Below, piece by piece: positions 1 to 9,188 of a DNA stretch of 64,000 bases. Both the position numbers and the translations under genes were made by a program. Each line of letters opens with the position of its first letter. Within the stretch, counting starts at the first letter, position 1. The notes beneath the pieces are model-generated. The model saw only the letters and a list, made by a program, of their open reading frames with translations. It was not told where the DNA came from and made no database searches. Source of the DNA: Candidatus Desulfosporosinus nitrosoreducens (GTDB taxonomy: Bacteria > Bacillota > Desulfitobacteriia > Desulfitobacteriales > Desulfitobacteriaceae); NCBI RefSeq assembly GCF_030954495.1, contig NZ_JAVHUW010000073.1, forward strand, positions 1-64,000, written 5' to 3'.

Positions 1-134
1 CTCGGGCCAGAGATTTGCCGCCGGTTTCTTTCGGATTTCACCTCACGGTGAACACCCTTACCTTAAACTATAGCTACTGCTACCTTCACTATTCGGGACT
101 TTCACCCTAGAGATAACGCCCATGCCGGGCACAC
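1..134 (-). mobile_element. Group II intron, 5' end (partial)
   Basis: Read on the minus strand from 134, the sequence opens with GTGTGCCCGGC, which fits the GUGYG 5' boundary of group II introns. It continues with blocks familiar from intron domain I, such as TCTCTAGGGTGAAAGTCCC and AACCGGCGGCAAA. Only the first 134 nt are in the window, so the reverse transcriptase/maturase and the 3' end would lie beyond base 1. The 5' exon is the stem of a terminator hairpin with one T between stem and intron. Insertion next to terminators is the habit of group IIC introns, but the class cannot be settled from this fragment. Confidence 0.8.
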
Positions 135-177
135 AAAGCAAGAAGAGCAGGAACGCCTTGTTCTGCTCTTCTTGCTT
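135..177 (-). terminator. Terminator hairpin after the phosphodiesterase gene, interrupted by the intron
   Basis: A 15-bp perfect inverted repeat (136-150 pairs with 163-177) has a 12-nt loop and lies 35 nt downstream of the stop at 212. The run of T that should follow is cut after one or more T by the group II intron starting at 134. Confidence 0.8.
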
Positions 178-211
178 AAGATTATGGTTTTTTCTATAAC
201 AAAGGATTTTC

Positions 212-1702
212 TTACCTGAAATTTTCTATGGCAAAATGATTCAAAATTAAAGGATATAAATCCACAATGCGGGGGTTTTCCAGCTTGAGGGGCCTGCCGG
301 TGACAATCATAGGTACTGTCGAGTCTTCCTCTTCCAGGGAACCATGACTTCCTCCGCCGGGGTGAATTGGCGCTCCCTCAGCGAAATACTCGTACCCCGA
401 CACGGCAGAAACAACAACCCGGCTTTCCTGTCTCGCTTCTAAAGCTGAGATAAGCCGGTTGAAAGCATCCGGAAACTTTCCAAACCTGACTGTCTGCTCC
501 TCCGCTACATGAGCATCCAGCACAGATAAATCTCCATCGTAAGACCAGCTTTGACCATAGACATCATGAATGAGACCGTCACGGGAAAAGTACAGCTGTT
601 TTCCTGTACCTCCCTGCAGGACACTATACTTGTTTTCGGCAATTTTCCAGGCGATTTGGGCATTGCGGGCATCTTTGACTAGAATGTCCACGATCCTGGG
701 CAGAATCTCCTGCTGTCTTTGCAATATGTAAATAAAGGCCATACGTTCATTCGGGCAAATGGCAATCTCCTGCTGCCCTTCAATAGCTTCTTCCGTAGAT
801 CTGAGCCTGGTGAAAGACTTCAGGGCATGATCGAGATCAATCAGATAGTCTCTGCCTAAGCCAACCGTCGACTGAGAATGATCCCCCGTCACAATTACCA
901 CGGTTTCCTCAAGAGCTTTCTCCCATGATCCAAACTCTTTAAGGACCAAACCAATCTGTTGATCGGCCCGTTCGATAGAAGGCCCCGTACGCAAAGGACC
1001 ATAGTAATGGGAGTTTTTATCGTTATCCGGAAAGTAAACCATCGTAAAATCCGGTAGAATTCCTTCTCGCACAAGCTGGCGCGCCACCGTTCCGGAAAAA
1101 ACGTCATTAAAGCCAAAACGGTGAAAAACCCCTCTCGGGTAGGCCGGCAAGCGACGGGAAAAAGGCAGATGGACAAGTTGCCCTAAGGTTAAATGGGAAG
1201 GCCCGAAAATTTCTTTTTGCCGGAGCTGAAAACCGGTTGCCAAAGAAATTAAAAACGGAAGTTTCGCTTGAAAAGGATGTGCAGCCCGGTGCATAAAAAG
1301 GTTAATATTTCCGGTACTAAAGCCTGCGGCCTCTAACGTCTCATAAATCGTTGGAGTTTCTAAAGCCAGATGTTCCCTATTAAGCTTGGACAATAAATTT
1401 AAAATAATATTTTTAGGACCCATTTTTAAAACGCTTTGCCAAGTCGCCCCATAATCAACGACCTTGCGGCTCTCCCCGTCATACCAGATAAAACCCGGGA
1501 TTCCATGCCGGTCAGGCCCTGCCCCCGTGACCATCGTACTGGTGGCCACCGGGGTCATCGTCGGAAAAGAGGATACAACACGTTCGAAATAAGTCCCATG
1601 TTGCGCCAGAAAGCATAGAGCCGGCGCGTTTCCCTCACATAAAATTCTTCCCAGAACAACAGGATGCAAAGAATCTATCACAAATAAGATAATCTTTTTC
1701 AT
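212..1702 (-). CDS. Alkaline phosphatase superfamily / nucleotide pyrophosphatase-type phosphodiesterase
   Basis: This 496-residue protein belongs to the type I phosphodiesterase / nucleotide pyrophosphatase branch of the alkaline phosphatase superfamily, which are metal-dependent hydrolases of phosphodiester or phosphate bonds. The N-terminus has the metal-binding strand IILFVIDSL, followed by the nucleophile region SFPTMTPVATSTMVTG. TGDHSQSTVG near residue 275 and a His in the PGGGSHGS stretch near residue 450 match later metal-ligand positions. There is no clear signal peptide, so it is probably cytoplasmic. The ATG at 1702 follows a G-rich Shine-Dalgarno. It stands alone between brkB and its own terminator. 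The substrate cannot be predicted. Confidence 0.8.
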   Translation of the reverse strand: MKKIILFVIDSLHPVVLGRILCEGNAPALCFLAQHGTYFERVVSSFPTMTPVATSTMVTGAGPDRHGIPGFIWYDGESRKVVDYGATWQSVLKMGPKNIILNLLSKLNREHLALETPTIYETLEAAGFSTGNINLFMHRAAHPFQAKLPFLISLATGFQLRQKEIFGPSHLTLGQLVHLPFSRRLPAYPRGVFHRFGFNDVFSGTVARQLVREGILPDFTMVYFPDNDKNSHYYGPLRTGPSIERADQQIGLVLKEFGSWEKALEETVVIVTGDHSQSTVGLGRDYLIDLDHALKSFTRLRSTEEAIEGQQEIAICPNERMAFIYILQRQQEILPRIVDILVKDARNAQIAWKIAENKYSVLQGGTGKQLYFSRDGLIHDVYGQSWSYDGDLSVLDAHVAEEQTVRFGKFPDAFNRLISALEARQESRVVVSAVSGYEYFAEGAPIHPGGGSHGSLEEEDSTVPMIVTGRPLKLENPRIVDLYPLILNHFAIENFR

Positions 1703-1754
1703 GATCGACCCCCTTCAAAGTTGCTGGTAAAATCCATTATAACAAATTTATCTC

Positions 1755-2606
1755 CTATTTGTCACGAGAAGAGACTTGACCCATAGCATTCAACGTCACT
1801 GCCACTTCGGCCCCAAACAAAACTATAATACAGGAAATATAGACCCAAAAGGTAAACAGCATAATAAACGTCAAACTTCCATAAATCATCTCATATCTCC
1901 CCAAATGCTCGGTGTACCAAACAAAGACTACCCGGGAAGTATATATTCCCAAAGTTGAGACTAAAGCACCTATGAAGAGATAAGAATTCCGGATTGTCTG
2001 GGATGGTAAAAAACGATAGCAAAAATGACAGGTCAAAAAAAGCAATAGGGGAAAAGCTAAATGAGAAATCCCATGGAAAAGCGCTAACCACAGAGGAACA
2101 CCTTGGCCCGTGAAAACGTTTTTGAAGAGAGCTAGAGAAACAATAGTTGCCAAAGAGGAAATAATCGTAAGGCTTACAAGGACCACGAGCATCCCGAAGC
2201 CTACAAGATACTGCCGAATAAAGGATCTTCTTTTGGTCACTTCCCAAATTGTATCAAGAATCCTTTGAAAATAGACAAAGCCACCCGTAGTGGTCCAAAG
2301 CAAACCGAGAATCCCAAAAAGCCCGACCTTGTTGGAACCTAATAAAACCAGCCGGGACACGTTTTGAGCGAGATAGAGTTTGGCATCCGGAAGAGCAGGA
2401 ACGTAGGACTGGAAAACCTCCGAAATAAAATACTGCACCGTTTCCTGAGGAATAAAAATCGAAGCGCCATAAATCATCAATAGAAGTAACGGGACCATCG
2501 AAGAAAACCCAAAGAAGGCAATCACCGCTGCCAAAGCCCCAATATTGTGTTTCACAATTGATGTCACGAGACTTCGAACAAATAATGCAATCCGTTTGGC
2601 AACCAT
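1755..2606 (-). CDS. YihY/BrkB family inner-membrane protein
   Basis: The protein has about 283 residues and six predicted membrane helices, with the WTTTGGFVYFQRILDTIW region near residue 105 that is typical of the YihY/BrkB (formerly called RNase BN) family. The biochemical role of the family is not settled; membrane transport has been suggested. I chose the ATG at 2606, but a GTG at 2621 in the same frame is also possible. The charged, short C-terminus is cytoplasmic. It lies just past the pyr operon terminator and is probably transcribed on its own. Confidence 0.85.
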   Translation of the reverse strand: MVAKRIALFVRSLVTSIVKHNIGALAAVIAFFGFSSMVPLLLLMIYGASIFIPQETVQYFISEVFQSYVPALPDAKLYLAQNVSRLVLLGSNKVGLFGILGLLWTTTGGFVYFQRILDTIWEVTKRRSFIRQYLVGFGMLVVLVSLTIISSLATIVSLALFKNVFTGQGVPLWLALFHGISHLAFPLLLFLTCHFCYRFLPSQTIRNSYLFIGALVSTLGIYTSRVVFVWYTEHLGRYEMIYGSLTFIMLFTFWVYISCIIVLFGAEVAVTLNAMGQVSSRDK

Positions 2607-2670
2607 TTTAATTACTTCCACCTGCCTCTTCGCACAGCAACCTGAATACTAGTTTGCCCTGGAAGCCAAT

Positions 2671-2717
2671 TCCCAATCCGACGATAACCCTTAGTAAGGT
2701 TTACCGTCGGATTGGGA
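2671..2717 (-). terminator. Long hairpin at the end of the pyr operon
   Basis: The arms 2671-2683 and 2705-2717 are complementary and the pairing can extend inward with one or two mismatches. The hairpin begins immediately after the pyrE stop codon (2718-2720). No clear T tract follows, so it may terminate weakly or protect the 3' end of the long pyr mRNA. Confidence 0.6.
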
Positions 2718-3326
2718 TCAGACCTTCCGGCTGCCCGGCTTAATTGCCGGGATTCCTTGAGCGCACAAAGGGCATTTTTCCGCCTCATAAGCCTGAATTT
2801 CAAGCTGGAGAAGGGAGCTTTGAGGCAAGCCGAACTCCACTGTTCCGCCGCTGCGATCGACAAGAACGCCAACTCCCACCGGAACAGCCCCCAGCTCCCG
2901 AACTACCGCCAGCACTTCACGCACCGACCCGCCTGTCGTAATAACATCCTCCACAACCAAAACCCGTTCCCCCGCAGCCAGGGTGAATCCCCGGCGCAAG
3001 CGCATAATTCCGTTTTCCCGCTCCGTAAATAAAGCTCTCACACCCAAGGCTTTAGCCACTTCATGAGCCACGAGAATACCTCCCATAGCGGGGCCTATGA
3101 CGGTCTGGACCTCAAAATCCCGAAAAGAGGCTGCCAATCCTGCGGCTAAAATAGCTGCCCGCTCAGGATACTGCAAAACTTGAGCGCACTGCATATACTG
3201 CGCACTATGTTTCCCCGAAGTTAAAAGAAAATGTCCTTCGAGCAGGGCTTGGCTTTTTTTGAACAAATCCAGATAGTCTTCCATTTTAAGCAGAGTTCTC
3301 TCAGCGGCAACGTTTTTTTCAGTCAT
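2718..3326 (-). CDS. pyrE: Orotate phosphoribosyltransferase
   Basis: This 202-residue enzyme joins orotate to PRPP to make OMP, the fifth step of UMP synthesis. The PRPP-binding loop reads VLVVEDVITTGGS around residue 120, and FLLTSGKHS near residue 35 is typical of the family. The ATG at 3326 has the Shine-Dalgarno GGAGAGG. It is the last gene of the pyr operon, 17 nt after pyrF. A C-terminal extension carries two Cys residues (KCPLCAQG), the kind of tail seen in some clostridial PyrE proteins. Confidence 0.95.
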   Translation of the reverse strand: MTEKNVAAERTLLKMEDYLDLFKKSQALLEGHFLLTSGKHSAQYMQCAQVLQYPERAAILAAGLAASFRDFEVQTVIGPAMGGILVAHEVAKALGVRALFTERENGIMRLRRGFTLAAGERVLVVEDVITTGGSVREVLAVVRELGAVPVGVGVLVDRSGGTVEFGLPQSSLLQLEIQAYEAEKCPLCAQGIPAIKPGSRKV

Positions 3327-3343
3327 GTTATCCTCTCCTTATT

Positions 3344-4054
3344 TCATCTCAGCCAAAGTCTTTCTAAGGCTTGTTGCGGATTCTCCGCCCGGGTTATCGG
3401 CCTTCCCACCACAAGATAAGAGCTGCCTGCCGCCAAGGCTTCGTGCGGAGTCAAAACCCGCATTTGATCATCTGTTTCACTCCAAGCCGGTCTTATCCCC
3501 GGAGTAACAATCAAAAATTCAGGAGCTGTGTTTTTTCGGATGGCTCCGGCCTCTTGAGCTGAGGCTACGACACCGTCCAATCCAGCCTTGGCGGCAAGTT
3601 TCGCCAGGGCCACAACGTGCTCTTGAAGTTGGCGTTCTATCCCCAACTCTTGGTGAAACTGATGTTCCGACATGCTTGTCAGGACGGTTACCCCAATGAT
3701 TTTAGGTACAAGTCCCAGTTTATAGCCTTCGTCACGTGCAGCGGAAGCCGCCCGAGCCATCATATCCTGCCCCCCGCTGCAATGGACGTTGAGCATATCC
3801 GCCCCGGCCCGCACATAGCCTCGCACTGCCCGCTCAACTGTAGTGGGAATATCGTGCAGTTTCAAATCTAAAAATATGGGAAATCCCAGTGATTTTAGTT
3901 CGCCAACGATTGCAGGACCTGAATAAGCATAGAGCTCCATGCCAACCTTAAGCCAACAACCGCTTCCCTGCAGGGCATTTGCTAAGGCTAAGGCCTCTTC
4001 TCGCCCCTGGACATCGAGTGCGACCATAATCCGCTTATTTAAGTTCTTATCCAT
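3344..4054 (-). CDS. pyrF: Orotidine 5'-phosphate decarboxylase
   Basis: At about 236 residues this is a normal-length OMP decarboxylase, which turns OMP into UMP. The catalytic signature DLKLHDIPTTV lies near residue 60 and VVGRPIT near the C-terminus binds phosphate. The ATG at 4054 is preferred over the upstream one at 4081 because GGAGGG lies at proper distance before it and the length fits the family. It is followed 17 nt later by pyrE and completes the pathway within the same transcript. Confidence 0.95.
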   Translation of the reverse strand: MDKNLNKRIMVALDVQGREEALALANALQGSGCWLKVGMELYAYSGPAIVGELKSLGFPIFLDLKLHDIPTTVERAVRGYVRAGADMLNVHCSGGQDMMARAASAARDEGYKLGLVPKIIGVTVLTSMSEHQFHQELGIERQLQEHVVALAKLAAKAGLDGVVASAQEAGAIRKNTAPEFLIVTPGIRPAWSETDDQMRVLTPHEALAAGSSYLVVGRPITRAENPQQALERLWLR

Positions 4055-4141
4055 TACAAGCCCTCCATTCATTCCTAACACCTAAGATGCGGAATATCTT
4101 CAGACGTTCTGCCTTACCCGCCGCAAGGAGCTTCCTGTAAC

Positions 4142-5062
4142 TTAACCGCGATGGGCTAAGCCAACTATTTCCCGCACCGCAGAATACCCTTTCTCTGCAC
4201 AATAATGTTCGATACCCTCCAGAATTTCCAGCGGAACCTGAGGATTATAAAAGTTCCCCGTTCCAACGCTGACCGCCGTTGCCCCCGCTAAAAGAAACTC
4301 CACCGCATCCTGCCAGGAAATAATTCCGCCCATTCCTATGATCGGTAAATCTACGGCTTCCGCCACCTGCCAAACCATGCGCACCGCCACAGGGCGAATC
4401 GCCGGGCCGGAAAGCCCGCCAAAGGTGTTCGCCAGAACGGGACGCCGGGCCTCCAAATCAATACGCATGCCTAAGAGAGTATTGATCAGGGAAAGGGCAT
4501 CTGCTCCGCCGCGCTGAACAGCCCGGGCCATAGCTGCGATATCCGTGACATTCGGGGAGAGCTTGGCGATGACCGGCAGATCTGTTTCAGCCTTAACCGC
4601 CGCGATTACTTCTTGAGCACTCTGAGGGTCCGTACCGAAATGCATCCCGCCGTGTCTGACATTGGGGCAGGAGATATTGACCTCCAAAGCAGCTATGCCG
4701 GAGCCCTGACGCAGCGCCCGGGCCATAAGGACATAATCCTCCAGAGAAAACCCTGAAATATTAGCTATCACAACCGTAGGAATTTTGCTTAGTTTGGGCA
4801 GATAGGACGTGACAAATTCCTCTAGCCCCGGATTTTCCAAACCAACGGCATTTAATAAGCCCGACGGGGTTTCCGCCAAGCGCGGAACAGGGTTTCCTAA
4901 ACGAGGAAGGGGCGTGATTCCTTTTAAAGTAATCCCCCCCAAAGCTTCGAGCGGGCAATAAGCGCTATATTCCTCGCCAAATCCATAGGTCCCTGAAGAT
5001 GTAAGGACAGGATTGCGGAGAGTGATCCCGGCAAGCCGAGTCGTCAGGTCAACAGGTTTCAT
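4142..5062 (-). CDS. pyrD: Dihydroorotate dehydrogenase B, catalytic subunit
   Basis: This FMN enzyme of about 306 residues oxidises dihydroorotate to orotate. EVNISCPNVRHGG near residue 125 carries the Cys expected of class 1 catalytic sites, and GMGGI followed by SVGTGNF forms the C-terminal phosphate-binding part of the barrel. The start at 5062 follows AGGAGG and gives a 14-nt overlap with the end of pyrK; a longer frame begins at 5098. The partner PyrK is encoded directly upstream, so the enzyme is the NAD-linked type 1B heterotetramer. Confidence 0.95.
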   Translation of the reverse strand: MKPVDLTTRLAGITLRNPVLTSSGTYGFGEEYSAYCPLEALGGITLKGITPLPRLGNPVPRLAETPSGLLNAVGLENPGLEEFVTSYLPKLSKIPTVVIANISGFSLEDYVLMARALRQGSGIAALEVNISCPNVRHGGMHFGTDPQSAQEVIAAVKAETDLPVIAKLSPNVTDIAAMARAVQRGGADALSLINTLLGMRIDLEARRPVLANTFGGLSGPAIRPVAVRMVWQVAEAVDLPIIGMGGIISWQDAVEFLLAGATAVSVGTGNFYNPQVPLEILEGIEHYCAEKGYSAVREIVGLAHRG

Positions 5063-5891
5063 CCCAAACAACCTCCTCTCCGGGAAAGACCGGGCCATCT
5101 GTGCAAACCTTTTTATGGATCAATTGCCCCGCTCCGTTTTTCAGAGTACACACACACCCCAAACAAGCTCCCACGGCACATCCCATGCGTTCTTCGAGCG
5201 AAACCTCCAGCGGAACCCGGAACCCACTGCAGAGCTCTGCAACTGCCCGCAGCATTTGTTTCGGGCCACAGGCAGCGACACTTATTTTTTTCCTGCTTAC
5301 GTCCTCCCCATCGGTCTGCAAGATTAAGAGCTCTTGGCGAACCAGTTCTGTCACCAAGCCTTTTTCCCCTCTGCTTCCGTCCATAGTACTGAGATGCGCA
5401 GGAATTCCCAGGCCCTTCCAGCTGGACAGTCCGGCACTTTCCAGAAAGGACAGATTTTCACCGCCCCAAAACAGGCGCACCTTCAGCCCTCGCATGAGGG
5501 CACTCTGAGCCAGAGCATACAGCGGGAACACTCCGATTCCCCCGGCAACCAGCCACAGTTCTCCTTCTTCAGGCAGAGAAAAACCATTTCCCAAGGGCCC
5601 CATTACACTGAGCTTATCTCCACAGTTCGCCTGAGCTAAAATCTCAGTCCCTCTTCCTTGGACTCGATAAAGAAGTACGATTTCATCACGCTCCGGAAAA
5701 ATCTCAGCGATACTAAGCGGGCGTCTTAATAAAGGATCAAGGGTTGTACGGGCCAAGTCTTGGACTTGAAGGGCTACAAATTGCCCGGGCTTTGCCGTTC
5801 GGGCAATGGGCCCCTTTAAAACCAAGCGCCTCAGCTTTTGATCTTCATTTCCTATAAGTTCATGTTCAGCGACTTCTCCCAGCGCAAGCAT
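5049..5891 (-). CDS. pyrK: Dihydroorotate dehydrogenase B, electron transfer subunit
   Basis: This 280-residue flavin and iron-sulfur protein passes electrons from PyrD to NAD+. It has the FAD-binding motif RRPLSIAEI near residue 58, a glycine-rich NAD-binding stretch (LVAGGIGVFPLYALA), and the C-terminal [2Fe-2S] motif CAVGACLGCVC plus a distal Cys. It precedes pyrD with overlap, which fits equal production of the two subunits. Confidence 0.95.
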   Translation of the reverse strand: MLALGEVAEHELIGNEDQKLRRLVLKGPIARTAKPGQFVALQVQDLARTTLDPLLRRPLSIAEIFPERDEIVLLYRVQGRGTEILAQANCGDKLSVMGPLGNGFSLPEEGELWLVAGGIGVFPLYALAQSALMRGLKVRLFWGGENLSFLESAGLSSWKGLGIPAHLSTMDGSRGEKGLVTELVRQELLILQTDGEDVSRKKISVAACGPKQMLRAVAELCSGFRVPLEVSLEERMGCAVGACLGCVCTLKNGAGQLIHKKVCTDGPVFPGEEVVWDETC

Positions 5892-6014
5892 GGCATTCTC
5901 TCCTTTCGAGTAACCTAAACGTCACCGGATTTCGTACTAGGGTTCTCCCTTCCCCGGATTTTTAGACTTAAATTTAAACCTTGCCGTTTCCGCTTTATGT
6001 TTGTGCCTTGACGT

Positions 6015-9000
6015 TTAAAGGGGCAGCAGGCCCGGAGAAATGCTCTCCAACACGTGAAGCAGAGCAGCCGCAGTATCGAGACTGGTAAAGCAAGGAATTC
6101 CATACTCAACAGCCGCTCTACGGATAGCAAACCCGTCACTTTCCTGAAGCCGCCCATGGGTCGTGGAGTTAACGACATATTGAATCTTCTGTTTGCGGAT
6201 TCCGTCAATAATTTCATTGGAACCATCGTGCAGCTTGGCAATGGGTTCTACCCGAATTCCTTCCTTTATCAGATAACCGGCCGTTCCCGCGGTAGCTAAG
6301 ATGCGAAACCCCAACTCTACGAAGCGGCGAACAAGATCCACCCCTTCCGCTTTATCCCGGTCCGCCAAAGTCACCAGCACGGAACCATAAGTCGTAAAAG
6401 AAAGCCCCGCCCCTAAAAGTGCTTTGTAAAGAGCTTTCTCGTAAGTGCGATCCATCCCCATGACTTCTCCGGTGGACTTCATTTCCGGTCCTAAAGAGGG
6501 CTCAACCTTTTGCAGTTTAGAAAAAGAAAACACAGGGGCTTTGACTGCAACGCGATTCCCCAGCGGCCAAAGGCCACGGGGTATTCCGATATCCTCCCAT
6601 TTTCTTCCCAATATAACTTGAGTACCCCAATCTACGATGGGTACTCCTGTAACTTTGCTTAAAAAAGGAACGGTTCTGCTGGATCTCGGGTTGACCTCCA
6701 ACACATAAAGTTCCTTTTGATAAATGACATACTGAATATTTAACAGCCCGCTTATTTTCAGAGAGCGTGCCAGGGATTCTGTCAGAGCAATTATCCGCTC
6801 CTGCATACTTTGCTCCAGAGTCTGAGGAGGGTAGACCGCGATAGAATCGCCGGAGTGAACTCCGGCCCGCTCTAAGTGCTCCATAATGCCGGGAATAAAG
6901 ACATTTTCTCCATCGGAAATGGCATCGACTTCTACTTCCTTGCCCAACAGGTATTGATCCATCCAGATCTCCTGATCCGAAGAAGCACTTAAAGCACGCT
7001 TAACAACCGCATCTAGTTCTTTTTCTTCATAAACGATCTCCATAGCCCGGCCGCCCAAGACATAGGAGGGGCGTACCACTAAGGGAAATCCTATGGTTTC
7101 AGCCACTTGGCGCACTTGTTCCCTGGTTGTCGCTCCGCCGCCCTGCGGGCGTTTCGCGCCCAGTTCCTGAAGTACTCGATCAAAGGTTCCTCTCTCTTCC
7201 GCCCGATCAATATTTTCCACCGCAGTACCCAGAATCGGATACCCCCGCCGTTCCAAACTGCTTGCCAAGCCGATGGCCGTTTGCCCGCCGAACTGAACAA
7301 TGACACCCTCAGGCTGCTCTTTATCCAAGATCGCCGCCACATCCTCCAAGGTTAAGGGTTCAAAATATAAGCGATCTGCCGTATCAAAATCTGTCGAGAC
7401 GGTTTCAGGGTTATTATTAATGATAATACTTTCAAAACCTGCCTTTCGCAACGCTAAGACAGCATGCACCGAGCAATAATCGAACTCAATCCCCTGCCCG
7501 ATGCGAATCGGGCCCGACCCTAAAACGACCACTTTAGGACGTTTGTGGACTTCCCCCTCATCTTCGGCATCATAACTGGAATAAAAGTAAGGAGTGCTGG
7601 CTTCAAACTCTCCGGCACAGGTATCCACCATTTTAAACACCGGCAAAATCCTATGTTCTCGTCGAAACCTGCAGATCTCGTCTTCCGTACTGTTCCAGAG
7701 CAAGGCAATCTCTCTATCGGCAAACCCCAGGCGTTTGCCCTTGCGCAACGTCTCCGCATTCCAAGGAGCACTTGCTAAAACATCCCTAAAGTCCACCAAT
7801 CGTTTAAGGATGAGCAGAAAATATGGATTCCACCTGGTCAGTTCCGCTAGTTGTTCAATGCTCCAGCCCCGCCTTAAAGCTTCAGCCAGAACAAACAACT
7901 GCCGGTCGTCAGGTTTGCCGCAGATGTTCTTAAGTTCAGCCTCAGAGATTAATTCCAGTTCTTCCAGATTCACTCCGAAAAGTTTAATGTCAAGGGAACG
8001 AATTGCTTTGAGCAAAGCTGTTTCCAGGTTCCTGCCGATACCCATGACTTCGCCCGTTGCTTTCATTTGAGTGCCTAGCCGGCGGTCTGCCTCTGAAAAT
8101 TTGTCGAAAGGCCAGCGCGGAATTTTCACCACTACATAGTCCAGGGCAGGCTCAAAGCAAGCCGACGTTTTACCCGTAACGGCATTTTTCAGCTCGGTCA
8201 GGGCATAACCTAAGGCGATTTTGGCAGCGACTTTAGCGATGGGATATCCCGTAGCCTTGGAAGCGAGGGCACTGGAACGGCTGAGACGGGGATTCACCTC
8301 AATCACCACATAGTCCATGCGCTCCGGATGCAAGGCAAATTGGACATTGCATCCCCCTTCAATGCTCAAGCCGTGGACAATCCTGCGCGCTGCGCTGCGC
8401 AGCATCTGGACTTCCCGATCCGTTAAGGTTTGGCAAGGCGCAACGACAATACTGTCTCCCGTATGAACGCCAACCGGGTCCATATTTTCCATATGGCAAA
8501 TCGTAATACAGGTGCCGATACTGTCACGCAAAACCTCAAATTCGACCTCTTTCCAACCGGCCACACTGCGTTCCACTAAAATCTGCCCAATCAGGCTCGC
8601 TTGCAAACCGCTTTGGGCAACTTGTTTCAACTCTTCATCACTTTCGACAATTCCGCCCCCGGTTCCTCCCAAGGTAAACGCCGGACGCACAATTAAAGGG
8701 TAACCGGTTTTGCGGGCAAATTCCAAAGCATCTTCAATCTTAGCCACGATTTTGCTCTCCGGAATCGGCTCACCCAACTTCTGCATTAAAGTCCGGAAGC
8801 TTTCCCGGTCTTCCGCCTGGTCGATACTCTCCAAGGAAGTGCCCATCAAGACAACGCCACAGCGTGCCAACACTCCGCGCTTAGCCAGTTGATAGGCCAA
8901 ATTGAGGCCCGTTTGTCCGCCCATGGTGGGAATTAACCCGTCCGGCCTTTCTCGCTCAATAATTCGTTCCAGTGCTTCCACAGTTAAGGGCTCAATATAA

Positions 9001-9188
9001 ATCCGGTCTGCGGTTTCGCGATCCGTCATGATTGTCGCCGGATTGGAATTGACTAAGATTACTTCAATCCCTTCTTCCCGGATAGCCCGGCAGGCCTGTG
9101 TTCCGGCGTAATCAAATTCTGCCGCCTGCCCAATCACAATGGGGCCCGAGCCAATCACCAGAACCTTTTTCCATGCCTTCTTGGGCAT
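6015..9188 (-). CDS. carB: Carbamoyl phosphate synthase, large subunit
   Basis: This 1057-residue protein has the two homologous ATP-grasp halves of carbamoyl phosphate synthase, each opening with a glycine-rich motif (VLVIGSGPIVIGQAAEFDY at residue 9 and VVLGSGPIRIGQGIEFDYC near residue 550). The C-terminal MGS-like allosteric domain follows after about residue 930. It uses ammonia delivered by CarA, bicarbonate and two ATP. Its ATG shares one base with the carA stop (TAATG), so translation is likely coupled. The set is placed inside the pyr operon, which suggests the main use is pyrimidine synthesis, although arginine synthesis may share it. Confidence 0.97.
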   Translation of the reverse strand: MPKKAWKKVLVIGSGPIVIGQAAEFDYAGTQACRAIREEGIEVILVNSNPATIMTDRETADRIYIEPLTVEALERIIERERPDGLIPTMGGQTGLNLAYQLAKRGVLARCGVVLMGTSLESIDQAEDRESFRTLMQKLGEPIPESKIVAKIEDALEFARKTGYPLIVRPAFTLGGTGGGIVESDEELKQVAQSGLQASLIGQILVERSVAGWKEVEFEVLRDSIGTCITICHMENMDPVGVHTGDSIVVAPCQTLTDREVQMLRSAARRIVHGLSIEGGCNVQFALHPERMDYVVIEVNPRLSRSSALASKATGYPIAKVAAKIALGYALTELKNAVTGKTSACFEPALDYVVVKIPRWPFDKFSEADRRLGTQMKATGEVMGIGRNLETALLKAIRSLDIKLFGVNLEELELISEAELKNICGKPDDRQLFVLAEALRRGWSIEQLAELTRWNPYFLLILKRLVDFRDVLASAPWNAETLRKGKRLGFADREIALLWNSTEDEICRFRREHRILPVFKMVDTCAGEFEASTPYFYSSYDAEDEGEVHKRPKVVVLGSGPIRIGQGIEFDYCSVHAVLALRKAGFESIIINNNPETVSTDFDTADRLYFEPLTLEDVAAILDKEQPEGVIVQFGGQTAIGLASSLERRGYPILGTAVENIDRAEERGTFDRVLQELGAKRPQGGGATTREQVRQVAETIGFPLVVRPSYVLGGRAMEIVYEEKELDAVVKRALSASSDQEIWMDQYLLGKEVEVDAISDGENVFIPGIMEHLERAGVHSGDSIAVYPPQTLEQSMQERIIALTESLARSLKISGLLNIQYVIYQKELYVLEVNPRSSRTVPFLSKVTGVPIVDWGTQVILGRKWEDIGIPRGLWPLGNRVAVKAPVFSFSKLQKVEPSLGPEMKSTGEVMGMDRTYEKALYKALLGAGLSFTTYGSVLVTLADRDKAEGVDLVRRFVELGFRILATAGTAGYLIKEGIRVEPIAKLHDGSNEIIDGIRKQKIQYVVNSTTHGRLQESDGFAIRRAAVEYGIPCFTSLDTAAALLHVLESISPGLLPL

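Noticed and set aside
1-134. First thought: end of a ribosomal RNA gene
   Set aside because: The sequence lacks rRNA landmarks; the GUGYG start and blocks such as TCTCTAGGGTGAAAGTCCC fit a group II intron.
7594-8070. Plus-strand frame of 158 residues opposite carB
   Set aside because: Shadow frame; Ser/Lys/Arg-rich and without any motif.
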